Of a stretch of 64,000 bases of DNA, positions 8,140-16,655 are shown one piece after another. The stretch comes from Rhizocola hellebori (GTDB lineage: Bacteria; Actinomycetota; Actinomycetes; Mycobacteriales; Micromonosporaceae). Where the stretch lies: the NCBI RefSeq assembly GCF_016862955.1, contig NZ_BONY01000028.1, positions 56,267 through 120,266 on the forward strand, written 5' to 3'. Numbering within the stretch: the first letter of the stretch is position 1; every line of letters starts with the position of its first letter. A program made the translations under genes and the position numbers. Under the pieces are notes generated by a model. The model did no database searches and had not been told where the DNA came from. It saw nothing but the letters and a program-made list of their open reading frames with translations.

Positions 8140-8583
8140 GTGATCGTGGACATCTACACCGATGGGGCCTGCAGTGGTAATCCTGGGCCCGGTGGTTGGG
8201 GCGCGGTGCTCAGCTATGGGAAGCACGAGCGCGAGATCTACGGTGGTGATCGCGGCCCCACCACCAACAATCGGATGGAGCTGATGGCGGCGATCCAGGC
8301 GCTGGAGGCGCTGACTCGGCCGGTGGAGGTGCGGCTGCACACCGACAGCACCTATGTGCGCAACGGCATCACGAAGTGGATGGCGGGGTGGGAGCGCAAC
8401 GGCTGGATGACCTCCGACCGTAAGCCGGTGAAGAACGAGGACCTGTGGCGGAGGCTGGCGGAGGCGATGAAGCGGCACGAGGTCGAGTGGTTGTGGGTTA
8501 AGGGCCATGCGGGTGACGAAGGCAATGAGCGCGCGGACGCGCTGGCCAACAAGGGCGTCGCCGAGGCCCGGCAGGCAGGCTGA
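8140..8583 (+). CDS. rnhA: Ribonuclease HI
   Basis: A 147-residue RNase HI that cuts the RNA strand of RNA-DNA hybrids (R-loops, Okazaki primers). The catalytic carboxylates are all visible: D8 in [17 protein letters not shown]47 in [11 protein letters not shown]69 in HTDSTYV, and D133 in the [12 protein letters not shown] segment that also holds the catalytic His. Length matches the classic single-domain enzyme. The GTG at 8140 is supported by a TAAGCT hexamer (8128-8133) 6 nt upstream, so the mRNA is probably leaderless. It stands alone, between dyad-rich non-coding DNA and a structured intergenic region. Confidence 0.96.
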   Translation: MIVDIYTDGACSGNPGPGGWGAVLSYGKHEREIYGGDRGPTTNNRMELMAAIQALEALTRPVEVRLHTDSTYVRNGITKWMAGWERNGWMTSDRKPVKNEDLWRRLAEAMKRHEVEWLWVKGHAGDEGNERADALANKGVAEARQAG

Positions 8584-8652
8584 TCGCCCAGGTGTGCCGG
8601 CGGCGAGAGTAATGGCAGGTCGCGGGCACTGTAGCCGGGCGGATGCGGGTGT

Positions 8653-8812
8653 GGAAGGCTCAATTGGAAGTCCGGCTTAACGGACATTTCTTTTCAGACT
8701 AAGGTTGACTGTGTGCGTTCCATCACACAGCGTTACGGTGATGTGACGTTGAGCCTTCAACGATCGCCGTTCCGGGGGGATGGGGCGATCGAAACGGGGG
8801 GAAGGCTCAATT
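8653..8812. repeat. Three copies of a 10-bp sequence in the rnhA-MFS gap
   Basis: GAAGGCTCAA occurs at 8654-8663 and 8801-8810 (both inside the 13-mer GGAAGGCTCAATT), and its exact inverse TTGAGCCTTC at 8749-8758. Two copies are direct and one inverted within 160 bp of non-coding DNA. Confidence 0.7.
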
Positions 8813-8845
8813 TTGTGGCCGCGGATCTTCGGATCCGCGGCCACA
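8746..8845 (+). ncRNA. Possible small structured RNA ending in an intrinsic terminator
   Basis: A TACGGT hexamer (8734-8739) could start a transcript near 8746. The next 62 nt fold as nested stems: TTGAGCCTTC (8749-8758) with GAAGGCTCAA (8801-8810), and inside it CGATCGCC (8761-8768) with GGCGATCG (8784-8791). The apical loop contains GGGGGGATGG. A 14-bp UUCG-capped stem follows directly at 8814-8845. No -35 of good quality was seen, and the same DNA is the 3' flank of the minus-strand MFS gene, so this is a hypothesis. Confidence 0.3.
8814..8845. terminator. UUCG-capped hairpin terminator
   Basis: A 14-bp perfect stem (8814-8827 with 8832-8845) closed by a TTCG tetraloop, 12 bp beyond the MFS stop codon on the minus strand. 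There is no long T tract, as is usual for hairpin terminators in high-GC actinomycetes. It could act on both strands. Confidence 0.75.
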
Positions 8846-8857
8846 GGTAATTAGGGG

Positions 8858-10114
8858 TCAGCGCGTGACGGCGAGCTCCGGCTCCGCGGCGAGGCCAGCG
8901 ACGGGGCGGCGGCGGAGGAACCAGGCGAAGGCGAAGGTTGCCAGCAGGTAGGCGGCGCCTTGACCGGTGAGGACGTTGATGACGCCGAAGCGTTCGGTGA
9001 GCGTGCCGGCCAGGGTCGCGCCGATCAGGCTGCTCAGCGCCTCGACGACCAGGATGGCGCTGAAGACACGGGCGCGCAGGCCGTCGGCGACTTCGGTTTG
9101 CAGCATGGTGAAGGCGGCGGCGGTCATGATGGCGCTCGGGATGCCGACCAGGACGAAGAGCACGACTACCGGTGAGAATGCTTCGAACCAGCGCGGATAG
9201 TTGAAGATGATCACGTCGATGACGCCGAAGATGAACAGGCCCACCGTGAGCAGGCGTTCGGGGCTGAAGTTGCGGGCGGCGTAGCCGCAGGCGAAGCCGC
9301 CGATGATCCCGCCGACGGCCTGTGCCGACATGAGCCAGCCGACCTGGGGGACGTCGCCGTGCAGGGCGTCAACGACGAAGACAGCGAACAGCGAGCCCAT
9401 GATGCCCTCGCCGATCGCGGTGACGGCGATGACCGCGAAAAGCGCCTGCAGCACCACGGATTGCCGGATGGCTAGGGCGCCTTGGCCGATCTCGCGCAGC
9501 AGATGGCTTTCGGCCGCGCTGCTCTCGGCGCGATGGGCTCCGGCGATGAGGGCGCACAGGCCGGCGGCGAGGAGGAAGGAAGCGCTGTCGAGCAGGACCG
9601 CACCGGTCAGGCCGAGGGTCGCGGCGACGAGTGCGCCGAGGGCGGGGCCGAGCAGGCGGGCGATGTTGTTGTTGAGCGCGTTCAGGCCGTTGGCGGCGGG
9701 CAGGTCGGACTCGTCGACGAGGCGGGGCAGCAGGGCGTGCTCGGCGGGCATGACGAAGACAGCGAACGTGGCCTGGGCCGCGATGACGAGGTAGGCGATC
9801 CAGAGGTCGCTGCGGGAATCGACCGCCAGCAGCGGAAGCAAGGTGATGGCCTGCAAGACGTTGGCGTAGATGAGGACCTTCTTGCGGTCCCAGCGGTCGA
9901 CGTAGGCCCCGGCCAGCGGGGCGGCGATCAGGTTGGTGCCGACGCGCACCGCGACGGCGGTGGCGGTCGCGGCGGGGGAGTCGGTGAGCTTGTAGATGAA
10001 GATGGGCAGGGCAACGCTGAGCAGCCACGTCCCCGTGATCGAGATGAGCCCGGCGGTCCACAGCAGACCGAAACTCCGATTGCGCAACACTCGTAGCTGG
10101 CTTGACGTCTTCAT
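8858..10114 (-). CDS. MFS transporter (MFS_3/enterobactin-exporter-like)
   Basis: A 418-residue protein with about 12 membrane helices. The N-terminal motif RNRSFGLLWTAGLISITGTWL and the loop AGAYVDRWDRKKVLIYANVL (motif A region) are typical of MFS_3 exporters related to EntS and macrolide efflux proteins. It lies 32 bp downstream of the ROK regulator on the same strand but has its own promoter-operator (CATCGT 6 nt before the ATG, 14-bp palindrome in the spacer), so it is probably controlled separately. It might export a drug or siderophore; a sugar role linked to the xylose genes is less likely for this subfamily. Confidence 0.85.
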   Translation of the reverse strand: MKTSSQLRVLRNRSFGLLWTAGLISITGTWLLSVALPIFIYKLTDSPAATATAVAVRVGTNLIAAPLAGAYVDRWDRKKVLIYANVLQAITLLPLLAVDSRSDLWIAYLVIAAQATFAVFVMPAEHALLPRLVDESDLPAANGLNALNNNIARLLGPALGALVAATLGLTGAVLLDSASFLLAAGLCALIAGAHRAESSAAESHLLREIGQGALAIRQSVVLQALFAVIAVTAIGEGIMGSLFAVFVVDALHGDVPQVGWLMSAQAVGGIIGGFACGYAARNFSPERLLTVGLFIFGVIDVIIFNYPRWFEAFSPVVVLFVLVGIPSAIMTAAAFTMLQTEVADGLRARVFSAILVVEALSSLIGATLAGTLTERFGVINVLTGQGAAYLLATFAFAWFLRRRPVAGLAAEPELAVTR

Positions 10115-10150
10115 GACGTCACGATGGCATCAGATCTGATGTCGAGTCAA
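10115..10150 (-). promoter_or_regulatory. MFS promoter with embedded 14-bp operator palindrome
   Basis: On the minus strand, TTGACT (10145-10150) and CATCGT (10121-10126) are separated by 18 bp, and CATCGT ends 6 nt before the MFS ATG. The spacer contains CATCAGATCTGATG (10128-10141), a perfect palindrome. An operator between -35 and -10 is the classic position for repression. The -35 overlaps the stop codon of the ROK regulator gene. Confidence 0.65.
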
Positions 10151-11310
10151 GGTCTGATTGACGCCAGATATCGCGCGGGGTCGTTGATGATCGCTTGGGT
10201 GACCGTCCGGGCGGCTCCGATCACGGTGGCTTCCGCGCCTAGAACCGAGGGTCTGATCAGGGGGGACGACCATCGCGCGGTCAGCACCCGCTGGCGCAGC
10301 TCGGCCTCGATCGGGGGGCAGAGCCATTCCGCGAGCGGGGCGAAATGTCCGCCGAGGACTACCGCGGGAAGGTCGAGCAGGTTGACGGTGCTCGACAGGG
10401 CGACGCCGAGGGCCAAGCCGGCCCGGCCGAGCGAGGCGAGGGTCGCCTCGTCACCCGCCTTCGCGCGATCGACCAGCTCGGCCGCGTCGGGCAGGCTTGC
10501 CGCCTCGCGGATGGCGTCCTCTCCCGCGTACTGCTCCAGGCAACCCCGCGAACCACATCGGCACGGCTTGCCGGCCGGATCCACGGTGACGTGGCCCAAT
10601 TCTCCGGCCCAGCCTCTGGTACCACGAAAAAGCTCTGAATTGACAACGATCCCGGCGCCGATGCCAATCTCGCCCGAGACGTAGAGGAAACTGCTTAGCT
10701 CACAAGCGTGCAGCTCTCCAAAAGCGGCGAGGTTGGCCTCGTTGCCGAAATCGACGAGCAGGTCGCCTATCCGGGCCGGCAGCGCGACCCGGTGCCAGCC
10801 AAGGTTCGGGGCGACGTGCACGACCGCGTCCTCGATGAGGCCGGGCAGCGCGACCGCGCCCGAATGGACGACAAGGCCTTGTGCCGCAGCGGCTGCCAGC
10901 GCACGTGCGGCCGGGGCGGCAAGCGCCTCCCACGCCGCGGCGGGACTGCGCCCGCGCTGGTCGCTGAGCACGACCTCGCGGTGGCGGACCTGCCCCGCCA
11001 GATCGATCACGCAGGTGGCCAGGTAGTCCACGTTGACTTCCATGCCGAGCCCGGCGGGGCGGGTGCCGGCCAAGGTGACCCCGACGGAGGGCCGCCCGAC
11101 GCCGGTGCGCGATTCGTCGGCGAAGTCGACCAGGCCGCCGGCGATCAATTCATCGACTATGGTGGATACTGTGGCTCGGGTCAGGCCGCTGGCGCCGGCG
11201 ATCCGCGCCCGCGAGATGGGCGTCGGGCTGGCCGCCACCAGGCGCAACACCAGCGCGAGGTTGTGCGCGCGCAGGCTCGTCTGGCGCACGGGGAGATCTC
11301 GGGCTGGCAT
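10147..11310 (-). CDS. xylR: ROK-family transcriptional regulator of the xylose operon
   Basis: A 387-residue ROK repressor. Residues about 15-70 form a MarR-like winged helix (SRARIAGASGLTRATVSTIVDEL). The rest is the actin-like sugar-binding domain with the ROK zinc signature CRCGSRGCLEQY. It is divergent from xylA-xylB with 65 bp between the starts, and that gap holds a symmetrical operator overlapping the xylA promoter. By analogy with XylR proteins it should repress xylAB and release DNA when xylose is bound. CATTGT ends 6 nt before its ATG, which suggests a leaderless mRNA. The xylR name is inferred from context. Confidence 0.88.
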   Translation of the reverse strand: MPARDLPVRQTSLRAHNLALVLRLVAASPTPISRARIAGASGLTRATVSTIVDELIAGGLVDFADESRTGVGRPSVGVTLAGTRPAGLGMEVNVDYLATCVIDLAGQVRHREVVLSDQRGRSPAAAWEALAAPAARALAAAAAQGLVVHSGAVALPGLIEDAVVHVAPNLGWHRVALPARIGDLLVDFGNEANLAAFGELHACELSSFLYVSGEIGIGAGIVVNSELFRGTRGWAGELGHVTVDPAGKPCRCGSRGCLEQYAGEDAIREAASLPDAAELVDRAKAGDEATLASLGRAGLALGVALSSTVNLLDLPAVVLGGHFAPLAEWLCPPIEAELRQRVLTARWSSPLIRPSVLGAEATVIGAARTVTQAIINDPARYLASIRP

Positions 11311-11313
11311 GCC

Positions 11314-11353
11314 TTGACAATGCCATACGACATTAGTTCAATGGCTGAACAAA
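11314..11353 (+). promoter_or_regulatory. xylAB promoter and XylR-type operator
   Basis: TTGACA (11314-11319), a 17-bp spacer and TTCAAT (11337-11342) form a sigma-70-like promoter. Overlapping the -10 is TTAGTTCA-ATGGC-TGAACAAA (11333-11353), an inverted repeat with GTTCA/TGAAC half-sites extended by TT/AA. It resembles the AT-rich NagC/XylR-type ROK boxes. GAGGGG near 11361 provides the xylA ribosome site. Confidence 0.75.
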
Positions 11354-11375
11354 TCTCGGTGAGGGGTAAAAAATC

Positions 11376-12527
11376 ATGACTCCAGTCAAGGCGGATAAAT
11401 TCACGTTCGGTTTGTGGACCGTGGGCTGGCAGGCCCGCGACCCCTTCGGCGACGCCACCCGGGAGGCGATAGACCCGGTCGAGACCGTCCACCGGCTGGC
11501 TGAGCTGGGCGCATACGGGGTCACTTTCCACGATGACGACCTGATTCCGTTCGGATCAGACGAAGCCGCCAGGCAGAAGCACATTGAGCGGTTCAAAGCC
11601 GCGCTGGCCGAAACCGGGCTCGTGGTGCCGATGGCGACCACCAACCTGTTCACCCACCCGGTCTTCAAGGAGGGCGCGTTCACGGCCAACGATCGCGACG
11701 TGCGCCGGTTCGCCCTCCGCAAGGTGATGCGCAACCTTGACCTCGCCGCCGAGCTGGGCGCCAACACCTACGTCTTCTGGGGCGGGCGCGAGGGTTCGGA
11801 AAGCGACGCCGCCAAGGATGTGCGCGCCGCGCTCGACCGCTTCAAGGAAGGTCTCGACTTCCTTGCCCAATACTGCATTGATCGCGGGTACGACATCCGC
11901 TTCGCGCTGGAGCCCAAACCCAACGAGCCCAGGGGCGACATCCTGCTGCCGACGATCGGCCACGCGCTCGCTTTCATCAACAGCCTCGAGCACAGCGAGA
12001 TGGTCGGCCTCAACCCCGAGGTGGGGCATGAGCAGATGGCCGGACTGAACTTCGTACACGGCATAGCCCAGGCCCTTTGGCACGGCAAGCTTTTCCACAT
12101 CGACCTCAACGGGCAGCGCGGCGTCAAGTACGACCAGGACTTCGTTTTCGGCCACGGTGACGTGCTCAACGCCTTCTTCCTGGTCGACCTGTTGGAGACC
12201 GGGGGGTACGAAGGCCCGCGCCACTTCGACTACAAGCCGTTGCGCACCGAGGACATCACCGGCGTGTGGGCGTCGGCGGCCGCGAACATGCGCACCTACC
12301 TGCTGCTCAAGGAGCGCGCCGCGGCTTGGCGGGCCGATCCGCGGGTTGTCGAGGCGCTCGCCGCCAGCAAGGTGCCCGAGCTGTCGGTGCCGACGCTGAA
12401 CCCGGGCGAGTCATATGAGGAACTGATGGCGGAGAAGTCCGATGTGGACGCTCTGGCGGCCCGGGGCTCGGGCATCGTGCACCTCAACCAGCTGGCCGTC
12501 GAGCACCTGATGGGCGTGAAACCGTGA
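11376..12527 (+). CDS. xylA: Xylose isomerase
   Basis: A 383-residue xylose isomerase of the actinobacterial class I size, converting D-xylose to D-xylulose. Catalytic H52 and D55 are in [11 protein letters not shown]; metal and substrate residues E179 and K181 in [13 protein letters not shown]215 and H218 in [10 protein letters not shown]; further metal ligands in [16 protein letters not shown]. The ATG has GAGGGG about 11 nt upstream. Its stop overlaps the GTG of xylB (GTGA), and transcription is probably controlled by the divergent ROK protein through the operator at 11333-11353. Confidence 0.97.
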   Translation: MTPVKADKFTFGLWTVGWQARDPFGDATREAIDPVETVHRLAELGAYGVTFHDDDLIPFGSDEAARQKHIERFKAALAETGLVVPMATTNLFTHPVFKEGAFTANDRDVRRFALRKVMRNLDLAAELGANTYVFWGGREGSESDAAKDVRAALDRFKEGLDFLAQYCIDRGYDIRFALEPKPNEPRGDILLPTIGHALAFINSLEHSEMVGLNPEVGHEQMAGLNFVHGIAQALWHGKLFHIDLNGQRGVKYDQDFVFGHGDVLNAFFLVDLLETGGYEGPRHFDYKPLRTEDITGVWASAAANMRTYLLLKERAAAWRADPRVVEALAASKVPELSVPTLNPGESYEELMAEKSDVDALAARGSGIVHLNQLAVEHLMGVKP

Positions 12528-13930
12528 CGTTGGTGGCGGGGGTCGACTCGTCCACGCAGTCGTGCAAGGTGATGATCCGCGATGCGGAGACCGGAGTCCT
12601 TGTGCGCTCGGGGCGGGCGGCCCATCCGGAGGGGACGGAGGTTCATCCCTCCGAGTGGTGGAACGCGCTGCAGGAGGCGATCGCGCAAGCCGGCGGGATC
12701 GAAGACGTGGCCGCTATTTCCGTTGCGGCGCAACAGCATGGCATGGTCTGTCTGGACAGCGCGGGCGAGGTGGTGCGGCCCGCGCTGCTCTGGAACGACC
12801 TGCGCTCGGCCGGTTCGGCCGCCGATCTGGTCACCGAGCTGGGGCCGTGGGCGTGGGCGGAGGCGGTCGGCAGCGTGCCGGTGGCCTCTTTCACGGTGAC
12901 CAAGCTGCGCTGGTTCGCTCAGCACGAGCCGGCGCTGGCCGCCCATACCGAGTCGGTGTGCCTGCCACACGATTGGCTCACCTGGCGGCTGAGCGGTTCG
13001 GCCGACCCGGCGTCGATCGCCACGGATCGCAGTGACGCCAGCGGCACCGGGTACTGGTCGCCGTCGCTGGGTTGCTACCGCACCGATGTGCTGCAGGCGG
13101 CCTTCGGCCGTGTGCCGCGCCTGCCCACCGTGCTGGGCCCGGCCGAGCTTGCCGGCAGCACCCCCGCGGGTGTCCTCATTGGACCCGGCGCCGGCGACAA
13201 TGCCGGTGCGGCGCTGGGGATCGGGGCCAACCCGGGCGATGTGGTGGTCTCCATCGGCACGTCGGGCACCATCTTCACCGTTTCCGCGACACCAGCGGCC
13301 GACGGCACCGGCGCGGTCGCCGGTTTCGCCGACGCCACCGGCCACTACCTGCCGCTGGTGTGCACGCTGAATGCGTCGCGCATCCTGGACGCCGCAGCCC
13401 GGATGCTCGGGGTCGACCTCGACGAGGTCTCGCGCCTCGCGCTGCGCGCTCCGGCGGGCTCCGACGGGCTGGTCCTGGTGCCCTACCTCGATGGTGAGCG
13501 CACCCCCAACCGTCCCGACTCCACCGGGGCTCTGCACGGGTTGACCCACGCCAACACCACTCCGGCGCACCTTGCCCGGGCGGCGGTGGAGGGCATGCTG
13601 TGCGCGCTGGCCGATGGGCTGGACGCGTTGGTGTCGCAAGCGGTCACCGCGCAACGCGTCATCCTCATCGGCGGCGGCGCCCAGTCGGAGGCGGTGAGGC
13701 AGCTGGCCCCGGCCATCTTCGGCTGTCCGGTCATCGTTCCCGAGCCGGCCGAATATGTGGCCGACGGCGCGGCGCGCCAGGCGGCGTGGGTGCTTTCGGG
13801 CCACCAGGATCCGCCGCAGTGGGCGGGCCCGCCCGCGAAGGCCTACGAGAGCGACGATGTCGACCGGCAGACGCGTGAGCGCTACCGCGAGGCCCGGGAG
13901 CACTTCGTCAGCAGGGCACCCGAAAACTGA
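12524..13930 (+). CDS. xylB: Xylulokinase
   Basis: A 468-residue FGGY carbohydrate kinase that phosphorylates D-xylulose to feed the pentose phosphate pathway. The N-terminal [17 protein letters not shown] is the phosphate-binding DxxT/S loop; [21 protein letters not shown] and the second-domain segments [11 protein letters not shown] and [14 protein letters not shown] follow in the normal order. The GTG start overlaps the xylA stop. The last 34 nt of the gene (13896-13929) recur at 19324-19357 with two differences, beyond a lower-GC segment, so this 3' end may have been the site of an insertion. Confidence 0.95.
   Translation: MTLVAGVDSSTQSCKVMIRDAETGVLVRSGRAAHPEGTEVHPSEWWNALQEAIAQAGGIEDVAAISVAAQQHGMVCLDSAGEVVRPALLWNDLRSAGSAADLVTELGPWAWAEAVGSVPVASFTVTKLRWFAQHEPALAAHTESVCLPHDWLTWRLSGSADPASIATDRSDASGTGYWSPSLGCYRTDVLQAAFGRVPRLPTVLGPAELAGSTPAGVLIGPGAGDNAGAALGIGANPGDVVVSIGTSGTIFTVSATPAADGTGAVAGFADATGHYLPLVCTLNASRILDAAARMLGVDLDEVSRLALRAPAGSDGLVLVPYLDGERTPNRPDSTGALHGLTHANTTPAHLARAAVEGMLCALADGLDALVSQAVTAQRVILIGGGAQSEAVRQLAPAIFGCPVIVPEPAEYVADGAARQAAWVLSGHQDPPQWAGPPAKAYESDDVDRQTRERYREAREHFVSRAPEN
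13896..13929 (+). repeat. 34-bp direct repeat, left copy (xylB 3' end)
   Basis: These last 34 nt before the xylB TGA match 19324-19357 at 32 of 34 positions; the shared core is CAGCAGGGCACCCGAAAACT. The copies flank the 5.4-kb segment carrying the permease, methyltransferase and oxidase genes. Confidence 0.8.
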
Positions 13931-14194
13931 CCGGTACCCGAAAGTACTGTTCGCTTCATAGCATGACCTGTTGCCCCGGGAGATCGAAGTTCGAGTCTCC
14001 CGGGTGCTAAAGCTTTGCCTTTACCGACACGTTCGATCATGCGAATGACAAGGCAACACACCCGGATTGCGCACAGTGGCAGCCGGGTGCCGGTCACGTC
14101 GTGACCGTAGTCGATGTGAAGCTGACACTCTTGCGTGTTGGCGCGGCCTGCAGCGGCGGCCTAACATTGATAGACATAATCGGAAGGAATTGGC
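13931..14194. other. Intergenic region after xylB
   Basis: 264 bp with no gene. It holds the xylB terminator hairpin at 13975-14004 and, near its end, GGAAGG (14182-14187), the ribosome site for the next gene. No tRNA could be folded despite a TTCGAGTC string. Confidence 0.6.
13975..14004 (+). terminator. xylAB terminator hairpin
   Basis: CCCGGGAGA (13975-13983) and TCTCCCGGG (13996-14004) form a perfect 9-bp stem with a 12-nt loop that itself contains CGAA/TTCG. It lies 44 bp after the xylB stop. Confidence 0.65.
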
Positions 14195-15868
14195 GTGCGA
14201 AGCACGGCGCGATCTTCCCTTGCCCTGATCTTCGCGGTCACTACCTGGTCGCTAGCGCCTTTGTGGATAGTGAATGCCCGCGGCCTGGTACCCGCCCCGG
14301 TCGCAGCCATGCTTTCATTGATGACGGCTACTGCGCTGGCCGTTCTTGTCTCGTCGTTCTCGCGCAAATACCACGTGCTCGCGGCGTTCCGCGCGACTCG
14401 TGAGCGACATTTGCTGATCACCGCGGCGGGCGTTGGTGGCTTGGCGTTCTTCGCCTACCCCCTGCTCTATTTTTCCGCGCTGCAGATGGGGCCACCGCTT
14501 CTGGTCAATCTTGTGAACTATCTTTGGCCGATCATCGGTCTGCTGATGGCTTCGGCGATCCGGCGTGAGACAGCAGCTCTTGAGGTGTTGATGGCGGCCG
14601 CCTTTGGTTTTGCTGGGGCTGCTCTGGCGATTCTCAACAACTCCGAGACAGGTCCGCTCGCGAGTGGGCTGGCCAGCCCATTGCCTTTCGCTCTGGCGGC
14701 GCTGGGCGCGATCGCGTATGGCGCCATGTCCGCGTTCATGAACGCGACGGCACCGCGACAGGAAGGCCCTCGCGGTGTTCAGTTCTTCTTGGTCGCGTTG
14801 TGTTTCGGTGGCATCGCCTGCGGGCTGACCTTCGGGGCGGTAGCGCTGGTCAGCCCAGAATCGCTTACCTTCCACCCGTCGCGGGGTCATCTTGAGGCGT
14901 TGGTGGTTTACGCCCTGCTGCATCCGTTTTCCCACCTGTGCTGGCTGACCGCGATTCAGGATCGCCGGATTCCGGGATTCACTTCCACCTTCCTGGTGCC
15001 GGTGTTCTCGACTGTGGTGTTGGCCGTCGCGGCCCACGGGCTGATCGGCCCCCGGATCGTGGCTGCGCTAACCCTGGTGCTGTGCGGGATCCTCTTCTCG
15101 GCGGTAAGAGATCGCGGCGTTCCGGTGGTCTTCGCGACGACGCTGGCTGGCACAGGCTCACTGTTGGTCAGCGTCTCCTTGCCATACCCGACCGGCGGTG
15201 ACGAGATGTTCTCGGCGACCGACATCCTGGTAGGGCTGTTTGCCATCTTCGGCGGATTTGTGCTCACCAACTCGATTGCCCGGTATGCCAATTTGCAGCA
15301 GGCATGTGAGGCGTTCTATTCGCGGGCGCGCAGTCTCATCGACGGTGGTACCACTCAGCGTGAAGTGGTGGTGGACAACTTGGATCGCTTGGATCGCCGA
15401 GTGATCGCCAGTGCCCGGCTGGACCAGGAGCCCGCCGAACAAGGTCCGGTGGCACGACCGCTTTCCGGTCTGTCACGGGAGTGGGCCAGAGTGGATCTGG
15501 CGCTGTCCAGCAGAGTCTCACCCTATGAGTGGCTGGTGCTGCTTCTCGGCGCAAGTGGTGTGGTTCTGGCGATGCATTCGGCCGCGATGGGCGATCAACG
15601 TCTCACGATGTCCTTGGTACGGGCGCTGGTGACCGCGGTCGTGGTCGGGCTGCTTTTCGCGGTGCGCGACTATGACCTGAATCGTCCCAACCGTGTCGTA
15701 TCCAATCTGACGACATTGCACCATCACTTTGATGTGCCGATCTCCGCCGACAGCACACTTGCCGTGACCGTGGACAATCAGAGGGAGCGGCAGATCGACT
15801 GGACCGCTTTGGCACTGGTGTTTCTCGTCGCGGCATCCATTGTGTCGGTGATTCTCAATCTCCAGTAG
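14195..15868 (+). CDS. DMT/EamA-like permease with extra C-terminal domain
   Basis: A 557-residue membrane protein. The first ~310 residues have about ten helices arranged as two EamA-like halves (AYPLLYFSALQMGPPLLVNLVNYLWPII is typical of the 4th-5th helix region). A soluble stretch of about 90 residues (CEAFYSRARSLIDGG to LSREWARVDLALSS) and two or three further helices follow; I do not recognise that tail. The GTG start has GGAAGG 7 nt upstream. The 3' end overlaps the convergent methyltransferase gene by 14 bp. GC content and third-position G/C are clearly below those of xylAB and most of the window, suggesting transfer. Substrate unknown. Confidence 0.7.
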   Translation: MRSTARSSLALIFAVTTWSLAPLWIVNARGLVPAPVAAMLSLMTATALAVLVSSFSRKYHVLAAFRATRERHLLITAAGVGGLAFFAYPLLYFSALQMGPPLLVNLVNYLWPIIGLLMASAIRRETAALEVLMAAAFGFAGAALAILNNSETGPLASGLASPLPFALAALGAIAYGAMSAFMNATAPRQEGPRGVQFFLVALCFGGIACGLTFGAVALVSPESLTFHPSRGHLEALVVYALLHPFSHLCWLTAIQDRRIPGFTSTFLVPVFSTVVLAVAAHGLIGPRIVAALTLVLCGILFSAVRDRGVPVVFATTLAGTGSLLVSVSLPYPTGGDEMFSATDILVGLFAIFGGFVLTNSIARYANLQQACEAFYSRARSLIDGGTTQREVVVDNLDRLDRRVIASARLDQEPAEQGPVARPLSGLSREWARVDLALSSRVSPYEWLVLLLGASGVVLAMHSAAMGDQRLTMSLVRALVTAVVVGLLFAVRDYDLNRPNRVVSNLTTLHHHFDVPISADSTLAVTVDNQRERQIDWTALALVFLVAASIVSVILNLQ

Positions 15869-16646
15869 GCATCGCATGGATGTGACGCTCGGCCACGAGA
15901 AAGAAGATCGGAGCGTGGATCGGTCCGGGCTCGTGGTCGTGGGCGATCGCGGATTCCAGGAGGGTGAATCCATGGTTGAGTTCGGCCCGGGACAGCTGCG
16001 TCAATGCCGAGATCGCCAGATAGCTAAGGCGTTCTCGGTAGGCCTTGAGACTCGGGGCGACGAGCAGGTCGGCGATCTCGTGGGTGACATAGGAAAAGCC
16101 AGCGGGCTCCAGAATGGCGCACAGTTCTGCGATGGTGGGCAGCCTCGGTTTGAGGAGCTCATACGCCTGCGGGAAATACTTGGCCCAGGCGGGTGAATCG
16201 GCTTGATCGCGCAGTCTGGTACCGATTATCACCCTGCCGCCAGGGCGAAGCACTCGCGCCAGCTCGCCAGCCATGGCGGCGCGATCCTCCACGTGATGGA
16301 CCATCTCGTAGAGGATCGCGAGATCGCAGCTGGCTCTGCCGAGCGGGATCGATTCGGCTCGGCCCTTCTGGTAGCTGACTCGGGCGTGGGGACGGTGCAT
16401 TTGCGCGTAGATCCGCATGCTGTCGCTTGGTTCCACGCCGAAGACTTGCCCACCGAAAGCCTCGGCCAGATCGGGACAGAATCGGCCCGTGCCTGATCCA
16501 AGATCCAAGACAGTGGTTGGCGAAGGTTGTCCGCAATGAAACAAAAATCGATTCATGCATAACTGGAACGACTCAATGAGCATGGATTGACCGGCATCGA
16601 AAGAGTCACCTGCGAGTTGGTCATAGTGGTCGACACCGCATCTCAT
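15855..16646 (-). CDS. Class I SAM-dependent methyltransferase
   Basis: A 263-residue Methyltransf_11-type protein. Motif I is VLDLGSGTGRF (about residues 44-54), the acidic residue after strand 2 is in FGVEPSD, motif II/III is DLAILYEMVHHVED, and LARVLRPGGRVIIGTRL follows. The C-terminal half has no recognised specificity signature. It starts 9 bp after the upstream oxidase gene on the same strand, so the two are probably co-transcribed; a joint role on an amino-acid-like metabolite is possible. Codon use is less GC-rich than the window average, as in the rest of this segment. Confidence 0.82.
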   Translation of the reverse strand: MRCGVDHYDQLAGDSFDAGQSMLIESFQLCMNRFLFHCGQPSPTTVLDLGSGTGRFCPDLAEAFGGQVFGVEPSDSMRIYAQMHRPHARVSYQKGRAESIPLGRASCDLAILYEMVHHVEDRAAMAGELARVLRPGGRVIIGTRLRDQADSPAWAKYFPQAYELLKPRLPTIAELCAILEPAGFSYVTHEIADLLVAPSLKAYRERLSYLAISALTQLSRAELNHGFTLLESAIAHDHEPGPIHAPIFFLVAERHIHAMPTGD

Positions 16647-16655
16647 GCATGCACA

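Noticed and set aside
7518..8180. A frame of about 220 codons across the dyad-rich DNA before rnhA
   Set aside because: Its translation simply repeats the inverted-repeat sequence, several overlapping frames are equally open, and none has a plausible start site or domain.
8705..8739. TTGACT (8705-8710) with TACGGT (8734-8739) as a standard promoter
   Set aside because: The 23-bp spacing is too long for a sigma-70-type promoter, so only the -10 was kept as a weak clue for the small RNA candidate.
13971..14006. TTCGAGTC string near CTCCCGGG, considered as a tRNA 3' end or attachment site in a tRNA
   Set aside because: The bases around it pair as a 9-bp terminator-like stem and cannot form a T-arm plus acceptor stem; no anticodon arm is present.
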